A stretch of 33,937 nt of DNA from Patescibacteria group bacterium (GTDB lineage Bacteria > Patescibacteriota > Patescibacteriia > Magasanikbacterales > GWA2-37-8). Each line of letters begins with the position of its first letter. Positions within the stretch are counted from its first letter, which is position 1. The position numbers and the translations under genes were made by a program. The DNA is taken from the NCBI GenBank assembly GCA_022710645.1, contig JAKLGL010000001.1, positions 529,010 to 562,946 on the forward strand, given 5' to 3'. Below are positions 7,090 to 15,167 of this stretch, one piece after another. The notes below the pieces were generated by a model. The model made no database searches, had not been told where the DNA came from, and was given only the letters and a program-made list of their open reading frames with translations.

Positions 7090-7770
7090 ATGTTTAAGAA
7101 AAAAACCAAAAAATCCACCGTAGTTAAAAAGACCTATGACGTCCGTAGTAAAGATGGTAGTTCGGGTTGGCTTTATACCGATAAAGTTAAAGATCATTTT
7201 TTCTCTCCGCGCAATTTTATGCATTTTGGCGAAGAAAAAAAATTTAAATTCAACGGTTACGGCCGTGTCGGTTCTCCAGCTTGCGGAGATGAGATGGTTT
7301 TGTGGTTGCAAATAGATCCAAAAACGGAAAAAATCAAAGATTGTCGTTGGCGAACTTTCGGTTGCGGTAGTGCTATTGCTTCTACCTCGGCGATGAGTGA
7401 AATGATAAAAAGAAAAGGCGGGATGAAAGTTGATGGTGCACTAAAAATAAAACCTCAAGATATTCTCAAAGAACTTGGCGGTTTGCCTGACCGAAAAGTT
7501 CACTGTTCTGTTTTGGGTGATAAAGCGTTACAGGCAGCAATAAACGATTATTTTCGTAAAACCAAACAACATGATAGAATAGTTGTTGAAGGTGCTAAAA
7601 TTGTTGACCCTAAATTAAAAATTACAGATAAGGATATAGAAGAAGCTGTTCTTGATGGTGCGCGTACGTTGGAAGATATCCAAAATAAACTCAAAGTCGG
7701 TGTTAGTAGCCCAGAGGTTATTCCGGCAATTGAAGAATTGATTAGATTCTATACGGAAAAGTATTTCTAA
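7090..7770 (+). CDS. iscU: IscU-type Fe-S scaffold fused to a cysteine-less BFD-like domain
   Basis: Scaffold on which [2Fe-2S] clusters form. With the start at 7090 the IscU domain covers about residues 30-160 and has the three ligand cysteines C65 (PACGD), C92 (GCGSAIAST) and C139 (HCSVLGDKA). A tail (~170-226) reads ITDKDIEEAV, GARTLEDIQ, then VGVSSPEV. This aligns by eye with the BFD-like [2Fe-2S] domain that follows IscU in NifU, but its four cysteines are gone. The ATG at 7051 would add 13 residues encoded by intergenic repeat sequence and is preceded by A, so I prefer 7090. It lies downstream of iscS, probably in the same operon. Confidence 0.9.
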   Translation: MFKKKTKKSTVVKKTYDVRSKDGSSGWLYTDKVKDHFFSPRNFMHFGEEKKFKFNGYGRVGSPACGDEMVLWLQIDPKTEKIKDCRWRTFGCGSAIASTSAMSEMIKRKGGMKVDGALKIKPQDILKELGGLPDRKVHCSVLGDKALQAAINDYFRKTKQHDRIVVEGAKIVDPKLKITDKDIEEAVLDGARTLEDIQNKLKVGVSSPEVIPAIEELIRFYTEKYF

Positions 7771-7815
7771 GAGTCTATAAAGTCCATAATATCCTTAAAG
7801 TCTATAAAGAGACAC
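7771..7815 (+). repeat. Five-unit degenerate 9-nt array
   Basis: GAGTCTATA, AAGTCCATA, ATATCCTTA, AAGTCTATA and AAGAGACAC are contiguous after the iscU stop. The units are in the opposite sense to the AACTTTAT-type units found elsewhere in the window. Confidence 0.7.
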
Positions 7816-7818
7816 GAA

Positions 7819-7848
7819 ATGTCATCTCTGCCTTCGCAGGAATGATAG
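7819..7848. repeat. REP-like imperfect palindrome
   Basis: TCATCTCTGC (7822-7831) and GCAGGAATGA (7836-7845) pair at 8 of 10 positions around a short centre. It resembles the short palindromic repeat with a GCGAAGGCAGG core that recurs in many unrelated bacterial genomes. It is GC-richer than its surroundings. Confidence 0.55.
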
Positions 7849-7887
7849 TGATAAAATTTTAATTAATTTAATAATTTAACTAATCTT

Positions 7888-8070
7888 ATGATTCCAAAAG
7901 TAGACAGTGAAAAGTGTATTGGTTGTGGCGCTTGCGTTGCAATCGCTGGAAATACTTTCAAATTAAACGCTGAAGGTAAATCCGAAGTTGTTAATCCAAC
8001 AGGCGATACTCCGGAAGTTATTCAACAAGCAGTTGAAGGTTGTCCGGTTGGAGCAATAACGCTGGAATAA
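7888..8070 (+). CDS. Single-cluster [4Fe-4S] ferredoxin
   Basis: A 60-residue ferredoxin with C10, C13 and C16 in CIGCGAC and C52 in a GCPVGA motif, which supplies one [4Fe-4S] cluster. The second Cys set of bacterial 8Fe ferredoxins is absent. It probably supplies electrons for Fe-S cluster assembly or for Fe-S enzymes such as QueH. It follows iscU after a 117-base spacer that holds a 9-nt array and a REP-like element, and it is closed by its own terminator. The spacer before its ATG (7861-7889) is again a short-period AT repeat. Confidence 0.93.
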   Translation: MIPKVDSEKCIGCGACVAIAGNTFKLNAEGKSEVVNPTGDTPEVIQQAVEGCPVGAITLE

Positions 8071-8076
8071 GTAAAG

Positions 8077-8103
8077 AAAAACGCGTTAACCACGCGTTTT
8101 TTT
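8077..8103 (+). terminator. Rho-independent terminator after ferredoxin
   Basis: AAAAACGCGT (8077-8086) pairs with ACGCGTTTTT (8092-8101) over a 5-nt loop, with a run of seven T's. Confidence 0.88.
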
Positions 8104-8229
8104 AAATTCTAAATTCTAAACCCTAAATCCTAAACAATATTTAATATCTAATATCTAAAATTTTATAAATTTATCATTTAATTTTTGATATTGTTTAGAA
8201 CTTAGAAATTAGAGCTTAGGGCTTATATT
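8104..8229. repeat. Inverted pair of degenerate 7-nt arrays around an AT-rich centre
   Basis: The left part is a run of 7-mers (TAAATTC, TAAATTC, TAAACCC, TAAATCC, then TAATATC, TAATATC). The right part (8195-8222) is a run of TTAGAAC, TTAGAAA, TTAGAGC and TTAGGGC, which is the same unit inverted. An exact 11-bp inverted repeat, CTAAACAATAT (8130-8140) and ATATTGTTTAG (8188-8198), joins them. This fills the spacer between the ferredoxin terminator and the rsmI promoter; I see no gene in it. Confidence 0.7.
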
Positions 8230-8233
8230 TTAG

Positions 8234-8262
8234 TTGCTTTTTTTATGCTTTTTTGTTACAAT
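8234..8262 (+). promoter_or_regulatory. Predicted sigma70 promoter for rsmI-metG
   Basis: TTGCTT (8234-8239), 17 bp, TACAAT (8257-8262), ending 26 bases before the rsmI ATG. Confidence 0.6.
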
Positions 8263-8288
8263 AAAGCCAAATATAGACGGTATAAAGT

Positions 8289-8960
8289 ATGAATGGAAAG
8301 TTATTTATTATCGCTACGCCTATAGGAAATTTAGGTGATGTTACCTTGCGCGCTTTGGAAACTTTCAAAAGCGTTGATTTGATATTGTGTGAAGACACTA
8401 GAGTAACCAAAAACATGCTAGATCATTATAAAATCAATAAACAATTGATTAGTTTTCATCAACATAGCGAAATTGCCAAATTTAAAGAAATTGAAAGTTT
8501 ACTTTTATCCGGTAAAAATATCGGTTTAGTTACTGATGCCGGTACACCGGGAATTTCTGATCCAGGTGGTCTACTCATTGAATATTTGATTAAAAAGGGT
8601 TTAGGGGACAATGTAGTGGCTATTCCGGGAGTTTCTGCCGTAGTGATGGCGTTGTCAATTTCCGGTTTTCCGACTGATAGGTTTATGTTTATGGGTTTTC
8701 CTCCGCACAAAAATAAAAGACAAAAATATTTCAAAGAAGTAGCAGAAAAAGAAGAGACAGTTGTTTTTTACGAATCCGGTCATCGTATTTTGAAATGTTT
8801 AAATGAATTAAAAGAATTACTTGATCCAAAAAGACAGCTCGTTGTGTGTCGAGAATTGACCAAAAAATTTGAAACGATTTATCGTGGAACTATTGATGAA
8901 ATTATAGAGAAAATGAAAGATGAAAGAGGGGAGTTTGTAATCATAATAAATAGAAAATAA
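8289..8960 (+). CDS. rsmI: 16S rRNA (cytidine1402-2'-O)-methyltransferase RsmI
   Basis: SAM-dependent methyltransferase of the tetrapyrrole-methylase fold that modifies C1402 in the ribosomal P site. Family motifs are clear: ATPIGNLGDVTLRAL near residues 9-23, LCEDTRVTKNML, TDAGTPGISDPG and FYESGHRI. At 223 residues it lacks the ~50-residue C-terminal extension of longer RsmI proteins. It is followed 11 bases later by metG, so the two translation genes are likely one transcript. Confidence 0.95.
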   Translation: MNGKLFIIATPIGNLGDVTLRALETFKSVDLILCEDTRVTKNMLDHYKINKQLISFHQHSEIAKFKEIESLLLSGKNIGLVTDAGTPGISDPGGLLIEYLIKKGLGDNVVAIPGVSAVVMALSISGFPTDRFMFMGFPPHKNKRQKYFKEVAEKEETVVFYESGHRILKCLNELKELLDPKRQLVVCRELTKKFETIYRGTIDEIIEKMKDERGEFVIIINRK

Positions 8961-8971
8961 ATTTTATACTT

Positions 8972-10510
8972 ATGTCTAAGAAAGAAAAATTCTATCTTAC
9001 TACCGCTATTCCTTACGCCAACGCCTCACCGCATATTGGTTTTGCTTTAGAATTACTATATACCGATGTTATGGCTCGTTATCAACGACTTCTTGGTAAA
9101 GATGTTTATTTTTTAACCGGAGCTGATGAACATGGTCAAAAGATTTTGAAAACTGCCAAAGAAAAAGGAATGGGTGTTGTAGATTTTGCTGCGCAAAATT
9201 CTGCGGAATTCGTAAACCTTGCTGATCAATGGAATATTTCCAATAATGATTTTATTCGTACGACTGAAGAACGTCATATGTCGCGAGCACAAGAATTTTG
9301 GAAAGCTGCGGAAAAAAGTGGGGATATTTATAAAAAGAAATACAGTGGTTTATACTGCGTTGGGTGTGAAGCTTATAAAACCGAAAAAGATTTGGTGGAC
9401 GGGAAGTGTCCGGATCATAATAAAGAACCGGAATTAATAGAAGAAGAAAATTATTTTTTCAAGCTTTCTAAATATCAAGAACCATTGGAATTTTTATTTG
9501 AAAAAAATAAAGATTTTGTATATCCTCAAAGTCGTTATAATGAAATGTATAATATTTTAAAAAGCGGGTTAGAAGATATTTCTATTTCCAGATCAAAAGA
9601 AAAACTTCCTTGGGGTATACCGGTTCCGGGAGATGAAACTCAAGTGATGTATGTTTGGTTTGATGCTTTAACCAATTATGTTACCGCTTTAGGTTATAGT
9701 GATGATGAAAAATTATTGAAAAAATATTGGCCGGCTGATGCGCATGTTATCGGTAAAGAAATAAACCGTTTCCATTCTTTGATGTGGCCGGCAATGCTCA
9801 TGTCTGCTGGTTTGGAATTACCAAAACAAATTGCTGCGCATGGTTGGATGACAGCCGAGGGGCAAAAGATGAGTAAATCCATTGGCAATGTTATTAATCC
9901 GTTTGAGATTATTACCAGATATCCGCTGGAATCAGTTCGTTATTTTTTGATGCGCGAAATTCCTTTTGATAATGATGGTGATTATAGTGAAAATAAATTT
10001 AAAGATCGTTTCAATGCCGATCTCGCCAATGGTTTGGGCAATTTGACTAATCGGGTGTTGTCCATGGTGGTGAAATATTGCGATGGTAAAGTTCCGAAAG
10101 TTCAAAATAAAAATGATGAGTTGATAAAATATTTGTCTGACGAAATTTGGCCTTCTTACCGCAAAAATATGGATGTCTGGCGTTTTGATCGTGCTTTGGA
10201 AACAGTTTCTAAATTTATTACTCATTGTGATCAGATGATTTCCGATAAAAAACCATGGTCTATGGCCAAAGAAGGTAAGATGAACGAAGTTTCCGATTTA
10301 CTTTATCATCTTTGTGAAAGTTTGCGTCATATTGCGGTGATGATTTGGCCGGTGATGCCCGAAACCTCGGAAAAGATTTTGACTCAGCTTGGATTGGATG
10401 TTGCCAAAGAAAATGCCAAAAGCTTAGATGAATTGCAATCATGGGTAGAATTGACTGTTGGAAATAAAATAGGAGAATTGCAACCATTATTTCCCAGATT
10501 GGAGAAATAA
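8972..10510 (+). CDS. metG: Methionyl-tRNA synthetase
   Basis: Class I aminoacyl-tRNA synthetase that charges both initiator and elongator tRNA-Met. The first signature reads PHIGFAL (residues ~20-26) and the second is an exact KMSKS in GQKMSKSIGN. A zinc knuckle is reduced to C-x2-C plus C-x-D-H (CVGCEAY and KCPDH), so it has one knuckle rather than two. The 512-residue protein ends after the anticodon-binding helical bundle, with no Trbp111-like dimerisation domain. It is cotranscribed with rsmI and probably cvpA. Confidence 0.95.
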   Translation: MSKKEKFYLTTAIPYANASPHIGFALELLYTDVMARYQRLLGKDVYFLTGADEHGQKILKTAKEKGMGVVDFAAQNSAEFVNLADQWNISNNDFIRTTEERHMSRAQEFWKAAEKSGDIYKKKYSGLYCVGCEAYKTEKDLVDGKCPDHNKEPELIEEENYFFKLSKYQEPLEFLFEKNKDFVYPQSRYNEMYNILKSGLEDISISRSKEKLPWGIPVPGDETQVMYVWFDALTNYVTALGYSDDEKLLKKYWPADAHVIGKEINRFHSLMWPAMLMSAGLELPKQIAAHGWMTAEGQKMSKSIGNVINPFEIITRYPLESVRYFLMREIPFDNDGDYSENKFKDRFNADLANGLGNLTNRVLSMVVKYCDGKVPKVQNKNDELIKYLSDEIWPSYRKNMDVWRFDRALETVSKFITHCDQMISDKKPWSMAKEGKMNEVSDLLYHLCESLRHIAVMIWPVMPETSEKILTQLGLDVAKENAKSLDELQSWVELTVGNKIGELQPLFPRLEK

Positions 10511-10529
10511 AATATTGAATATTTTCGTA

Positions 10530-10559
10530 CGTAACTTTATAAACTTTTAACTTACGCCT
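10530..10559 (+). repeat. Short AACTTTAT-type repeat before cvpA
   Basis: AACTTTATA, AACTTTT and AACTTACG follow each other at 8-9 nt spacing and end three bases before the cvpA ATG. The unit resembles those at 1472-1503 and 32403-32505. Confidence 0.55.
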
Positions 10560-11087
10560 ATGTCTTTGTTTGACATTACATTAATAATCATAATCGGAAG
10601 CTTTGGGCTTTTCGGTTTATGGTTTGGTCTTGTTCATACCTTAGGTTCACTTATTGGTATGATCTTAGGTGTATTTTTAGCTACTCGTTATTATGAAACA
10701 ATGGCCAATTGGTTGATGAATATCACCGGTTGGCAAGCCAATTTTTCCAAAGTTTTGATTTTCATCATTGCTTTTTTTCTTATCAATCGTTTAGTTGGAT
10801 TGATTTTTTGGATTATTGATAAATTATTAGGTTTTATTACCCGTTTGCCTTTTATCAACGGAATAAATAGGTTTCTTGGTTTACTTTTTGGATTACTTGA
10901 AGGTGCTATCGGTTTAGGTATGGTCTTTTATTTTATTGGCAAGTTTCCTCTTTCTGAGTGGTTTATGGGAAAATTGGGCGAATCTTTTTTAATGCCAAGT
11001 TTAGTAAATATGGCTAACATTTTAACTCCGTTTATTCCTGAAGCCCTGAAAGCAGTACAGAGTTCCATAGATTATTTCATCAAATAA
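10560..11087 (+). CDS. CvpA-family membrane protein
   Basis: A 175-residue protein with about four hydrophobic helices: an N-terminal FDITLIIIIGSFGLFGLWFG segment, then LGSLIGMILGVFLA, FSKVLIFIIAFFLINRLVG and FLGLLFGLLEGAIGLGMVF. The layout and the RLPFINGINRFLGLLFGLLEG stretch fit the CvpA/colicin V production family, whose biochemical role is poorly defined (envelope maintenance in known cases). It probably shares the metG transcript. No enzymatic motif is visible. Confidence 0.82.
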   Translation: MSLFDITLIIIIGSFGLFGLWFGLVHTLGSLIGMILGVFLATRYYETMANWLMNITGWQANFSKVLIFIIAFFLINRLVGLIFWIIDKLLGFITRLPFINGINRFLGLLFGLLEGAIGLGMVFYFIGKFPLSEWFMGKLGESFLMPSLVNMANILTPFIPEALKAVQSSIDYFIK

Positions 11088-11096
11088 GTCGTGTTT

Positions 11097-11174
11097 TGTC
11101 ATTCTGAGCAAAGCGAAGAATCTGTAACAAACAATTATTTTGTCTACAGATCCTTCATTACGTTCAGGATGACA
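11097..11174. repeat. Imperfect inverted-repeat element (REP/MITE-like)
   Basis: A 30-nt left arm (11097-11126, beginning TGTCATTCTGAG) and a 30-nt right arm (11145-11174, ending TCAGGATGACA) pair at 23 of 30 positions around an 18-nt AT-rich centre. I recognise the TGTCATTCTGAG...AGGATGACA signature from dispersed repeats in many unrelated bacterial genomes. It fills nearly all of the cvpA to MEMO-CapA spacer and ends 7 bases before the next ATG. Confidence 0.75.
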
Positions 11175-11181
11175 TTTGATT

Positions 11182-13041
11182 ATGAAAAAAGTTTTTATCG
11201 TTAATTTAATCCTTCTCCCGATACTTTTATTATCGGGTATTGTTTTTGTTAATTTGTGTTATAAGGCTCCGGTTTTTTTGGATAGCAGAGAAATTTTGGC
11301 TGTAGCTGATATCAAAGAAGTATCGGCGGACATAATTTCTTCCCAAGAAACTATTTTGGCCGAACCTTTTGACTTACAAATTTACGAAGATTTTTATAAT
11401 AAAATTCCGTCAGTTCCGGAAAATTTAGGAGAAATTAAGGGTGGTATTGTTCCACATCATTTGTTAGCCGGTCATCTGCCCGCCGCATTTTTTAATAATC
11501 TCAAAAAACAAAATCCGGAAACAGTTTATCTTATCGGACCAGATCATTATCATGCGGGATCTGGAAAAGTTTTAACTACAAATTTATCTTGGCAAACACC
11601 TTACGGAATTTTACCGGCAAACAAAAAGATGGTCGAGAATTTGCAAAATCAAGGTGTGGCAACAAATGGTAATAAAGAAATATTTGCTAAAGAACAAAGT
11701 ATATCCGCTTTGGTTTCTTTTGTTAAAAAATCTCTTCCCGATACGCAAATAGTGCCGTTGATTTTTGATTATACGGTCACCACCGATACTTTGGAAAAAG
11801 TTTATGAATATTTGAAAAATAATGTATCTGATAAATCCGTAGTTGTGGCTTCAGTGGATTTCTCCCACTATATGACTTGGCCGGTAGCGAATTTTCACGA
11901 TGAATTTACCAAACAAGTTATCAAAAATTTGGATTATACGCGAGCGAATAAATTGGAAATAGATTCTTGGGGTAGTATCTATGTTTTGACCAAATATTTA
12001 TCCGCGAAAAATTTTGGTAAAGTAGCTTACGAATTATCCAGTAATTCCGCGCAATTGATAGGAATTCCTTGGACCAAAGAAACTACCAGCCACTACAGTC
12101 CATATTTTGTCGCAGGTGACGCGCAAAAAGAAAAAGTCGGCAGTTTGTTGGTTTTTGGAGATATGATGCTCGATCGTAATGTTAAAAATAAAATAGACCA
12201 AAACGGTTTTGATTATATTTTGGGTAATTTGGCCGGACAAGAAAACAGATTTTTTATGGGAGTTGATTTGATAATGGCCAATTTGGAAGGTCCTTTCGCT
12301 GACAGTCGTCGCGCTACGACCAAAGAAATCGCTTTTCGTTTTGACCCCATGCTGTTACCGGAATTAAAAAAATACAATTTTGATTTGTTTGGTTTGGCCA
12401 ACAATCATACGCTTGATATGAGTAAAACCGGATTTGACGAAGCAAAGAAAAATTTATCTGCCGCCGGTTTTGATTATTTTGGAACTCAATACAGAGTTGA
12501 TAATGAATCTTTGATTATTAAACAAGTGGGGGATTATAAAATCGGTTTCATCGGGCTCAACGATACTAATTCAGCAATAGAAAAAAGCGCGGTGAAAAAA
12601 TTGATTGATAGTGCTAAAACGCAAGACGCGGATAGAACAATAATTTTTATCCACTGGGGAGCAGAATACAAAGAAATTTCCAATACTCGTCAGCGAGAAC
12701 TCGCACATTATTTTGTAGATAACGGCGCGGATATTGTTATCGGCCACCACCCTCACGTAGTGCAAGAAATGGAAATTTATAATAATCATCCGATATTTTA
12801 TTCTTTGGGTAATTTTGTTTTTGATCAATATTTTTCCGTTCCCACCCAACAAGGTTTTGCCGTCGGCTTAATCATCAAAGATAAACAATTATCAGTTTAT
12901 GTATTTCCGCTTCAACAAAAAGCCAGTGCCGTCTCATTGATGGAATACAGTATTGCGGAAAAATATATGACAAACTGGACGAAAAATTCCCGTTTGCAAA
13001 ATTATCAATTCAATAATTTTAATTTAAAAATTAATTTATAA
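11182..13041 (+). CDS. Membrane-anchored fusion of MEMO-like and CapA-like domains
   Basis: A 619-residue protein with an uncleaved-looking N-terminal hydrophobic segment (~residues 4-26), so both domains should face outward. Residues ~85-315 match the MEMO/AmmeMemoRadiSam-B family: VPHHLLAGH (92-93 His pair), GPDHYH (119-124) and DFSHY (226-230). Residues ~320-580 match the CapA/PgsA metallophosphatase-like family: GDMMLDR (326-332), NLEGP (367-371), ANNHT (406-410), HWGAEY (491-496) and GHHPHVVQ (521-528). CapA proteins act in poly-gamma-glutamate capsule export or anchoring; the MEMO role is unknown. I chose the ATG at 11182 over a TTG at 11176 that lies next to the repeat. The following two genes are spaced by 2-3 bases. 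Confidence 0.85.
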   Translation: MKKVFIVNLILLPILLLSGIVFVNLCYKAPVFLDSREILAVADIKEVSADIISSQETILAEPFDLQIYEDFYNKIPSVPENLGEIKGGIVPHHLLAGHLPAAFFNNLKKQNPETVYLIGPDHYHAGSGKVLTTNLSWQTPYGILPANKKMVENLQNQGVATNGNKEIFAKEQSISALVSFVKKSLPDTQIVPLIFDYTVTTDTLEKVYEYLKNNVSDKSVVVASVDFSHYMTWPVANFHDEFTKQVIKNLDYTRANKLEIDSWGSIYVLTKYLSAKNFGKVAYELSSNSAQLIGIPWTKETTSHYSPYFVAGDAQKEKVGSLLVFGDMMLDRNVKNKIDQNGFDYILGNLAGQENRFFMGVDLIMANLEGPFADSRRATTKEIAFRFDPMLLPELKKYNFDLFGLANNHTLDMSKTGFDEAKKNLSAAGFDYFGTQYRVDNESLIIKQVGDYKIGFIGLNDTNSAIEKSAVKKLIDSAKTQDADRTIIFIHWGAEYKEISNTRQRELAHYFVDNGADIVIGHHPHVVQEMEIYNNHPIFYSLGNFVFDQYFSVPTQQGFAVGLIIKDKQLSVYVFPLQQKASAVSLMEYSIAEKYMTNWTKNSRLQNYQFNNFNLKINL

Positions 13042-13043
13042 AT

Positions 13044-15164
13044 ATGTTGGATTTTAAAAAACAAATTAATGATTATATCGCTTGGGCCGTTGTCAGCGGA
13101 CTGGCAATTTTAAGTTTTGGTTTAACTTTCTATTATTTAGATGTGGTAAACAATGATATTGATAAGATATCCCAAAACATCAGTAAAGGTTCGTTAAATA
13201 ATTCTGTTGATAAAAAAATAAATAATTCGGAAAATAGTTCTGAGAGAGTGGCTAGAATTGTTCGACCGTATATAGAAAAATTTAAGGCGGTTACCAAAGA
13301 TCAAATATTACCAAAAGAAGGTGAAAAAGGTAGGGATAATATTGGTGTTTATAATATAGTTGATGGAATAAAGATGTATGATTTATCTGTTGGTAAAAAT
13401 ATTGAAGTTTCTTGGAATCAGGCGGAATATTTAAAACAAGATGAGAAAATTAAATTTCTTACAGATATTAATCCTGGGTGTGCAGTAAGTAGTGAGTTGG
13501 GTGATTATGATGATTATTCATATTCATATTATGCATATAATTTTTTAAAAAACATTGCTAAAGTTGGTACTATCCAGTCCCCAGAGATATTTAAAGGAGA
13601 TAAGGTGTTTTATTTTTCCTTTACCAACAACGAACCGTTTTCCGGAGCTAAGGATGTTTTAGGATTTTTTGATGATAAGACAAAACAGTTTATTTATTTT
13701 TATAACAATAGTTATGATAGTGGTTGTTATAACGAATCTTCTAAATCCGACTTAGAAGAATGTGGCTTGGAATTGCGAAAATGCAGTATGCGACTTTTAG
13801 ATTCAGACAATATAGAATCTATTAATTTTTTTGATGCACGGATAGTTAAAAATTTTCCTGAGCTTGAATCTAAAGAAAAAGTGGAAATCCCTAATGCCGA
13901 TTCTTATTTGTCACGGATAACCGGCGGTATCTATCCAAATGTAATGACGGAAAAAATCGATGGTTTATTGTTTGATAATGTATATAAAGCGGGGAAAAAC
14001 GATAATTATGAAAATAAAAATATTGGGGGGTATTTTATTCTTTCACCACTTGGTAAACAAGTATTTTATGACTATATCCCTTATTTTTTAAAAGAAGAAA
14101 TTTCAAAAAATGAAACGAGTGTTAAAGTGTATATTGGTAATATTGTATTTAATTCTGCTGAAGCAAAAAAATTGGGGAATAAGTTTGTTTTTGGTTATCC
14201 GCAGTACGGTGGTTGTGGTGGAACTTTACATAATAATTTAGGTTCGGAAATTGTTAATAGAATATTTAGTAGCGAAGAATTGTCAGTTGTCGGTAAAACA
14301 GAAAAAGGAGATAAAATTTATGAATTAAAGAATAAAGCAGAAGACACTTTTTATCAAGATAATTTTCAGCTAATGTATAACTTGAAGGAAAATTTTTTGA
14401 AGTATAAAGAGTCAATTGGTGATGTAGTTACCAATTCAGAACAAAATATTAGTTCATTAAGTAAAGAAGATTTTTTTAATCCAAATAAAAATTCTGATTA
14501 TAAAACTTATTTGGATTCCGTGCCGTTTATATTTTGGAAAGATGAATTTGGAAATTGGCGTGTCTATGAAAGAGAATATTATTGGCAACAAAAAAACAGT
14601 ATGACTTTGGCCGAATGTGGTAAACCAGTCATTTACCTTTATCCTCAAAAAGACACAAGTGTGAATGTTCGAGTCGCACCGAATGGTGGTTTGACGATAG
14701 TAGATCCTTTTTATCCAACAGGCGGATGGAATGTTTTAGCTACTCCGGAAAGTGTTTTAACCAATACCGATGGCAAAACCTATCCGTATTTATTCTGGGA
14801 AGGTAAAGCATACGATATGAATGTTCCTCAGCAAGGTTTTGTTTTAAAACGTGAAGAAGTAGAAAAAAAGATGACAGCACTTTTGGTCAAACTCGGTTTG
14901 AATCAAAAGGAAACAAAAGATTTCTTGGAATTTTGGCAACCGAAACTTGAAGAAAAAGATTTTGCTTTTGTGACATTTTTACCGCAAAACGAATTTGATG
15001 CTTTGGCTCCGCTTACCGTTTCTCCGCAACCGGACAAAGTGATCCGTGTGTTTATGATTTACGAACCTCTTGATAATTTTGTTAAAGTCGCACCGCTTAA
15101 AATAGAGACACCCGTGAGAACCGGTTTTACCGTAGTGGAATGGGGTGGAAGATTATTAAAATAA
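13044..15164 (+). CDS. Membrane-anchored protein of unknown function with a conserved C-terminal domain
   Basis: A 706-residue protein with one N-terminal transmembrane helix (~14-33) and a large extracytoplasmic part. The middle (~70-500) is polar and unrecognised, with several Cys (for example CGLELRKCS and GGCGG) that could form disulfides. From C525 the sequence changes to a domain beginning CGKPVIYLYPQ and ending FTVVEWGGRL. I have a sense of similar C-termini in other CPR proteins, but I cannot name a family. It lies 2 bases after the MEMO-CapA gene and 3 bases before tatD, so it is translated with them. No catalytic motif is evident. Confidence 0.75.
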   Translation: MLDFKKQINDYIAWAVVSGLAILSFGLTFYYLDVVNNDIDKISQNISKGSLNNSVDKKINNSENSSERVARIVRPYIEKFKAVTKDQILPKEGEKGRDNIGVYNIVDGIKMYDLSVGKNIEVSWNQAEYLKQDEKIKFLTDINPGCAVSSELGDYDDYSYSYYAYNFLKNIAKVGTIQSPEIFKGDKVFYFSFTNNEPFSGAKDVLGFFDDKTKQFIYFYNNSYDSGCYNESSKSDLEECGLELRKCSMRLLDSDNIESINFFDARIVKNFPELESKEKVEIPNADSYLSRITGGIYPNVMTEKIDGLLFDNVYKAGKNDNYENKNIGGYFILSPLGKQVFYDYIPYFLKEEISKNETSVKVYIGNIVFNSAEAKKLGNKFVFGYPQYGGCGGTLHNNLGSEIVNRIFSSEELSVVGKTEKGDKIYELKNKAEDTFYQDNFQLMYNLKENFLKYKESIGDVVTNSEQNISSLSKEDFFNPNKNSDYKTYLDSVPFIFWKDEFGNWRVYEREYYWQQKNSMTLAECGKPVIYLYPQKDTSVNVRVAPNGGLTIVDPFYPTGGWNVLATPESVLTNTDGKTYPYLFWEGKAYDMNVPQQGFVLKREEVEKKMTALLVKLGLNQKETKDFLEFWQPKLEEKDFAFVTFLPQNEFDALAPLTVSPQPDKVIRVFMIYEPLDNFVKVAPLKIETPVRTGFTVVEWGGRLLK

Positions 15165-15167
15165 AAT

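Noticed and set aside
8104-8229. Possible replication origin or telomere-like end from the CCCTAAA-type units
   Set aside because: There are no DnaA boxes, no dnaA/dnaN neighbours and no contig end here; the units are degenerate spacer repeats.
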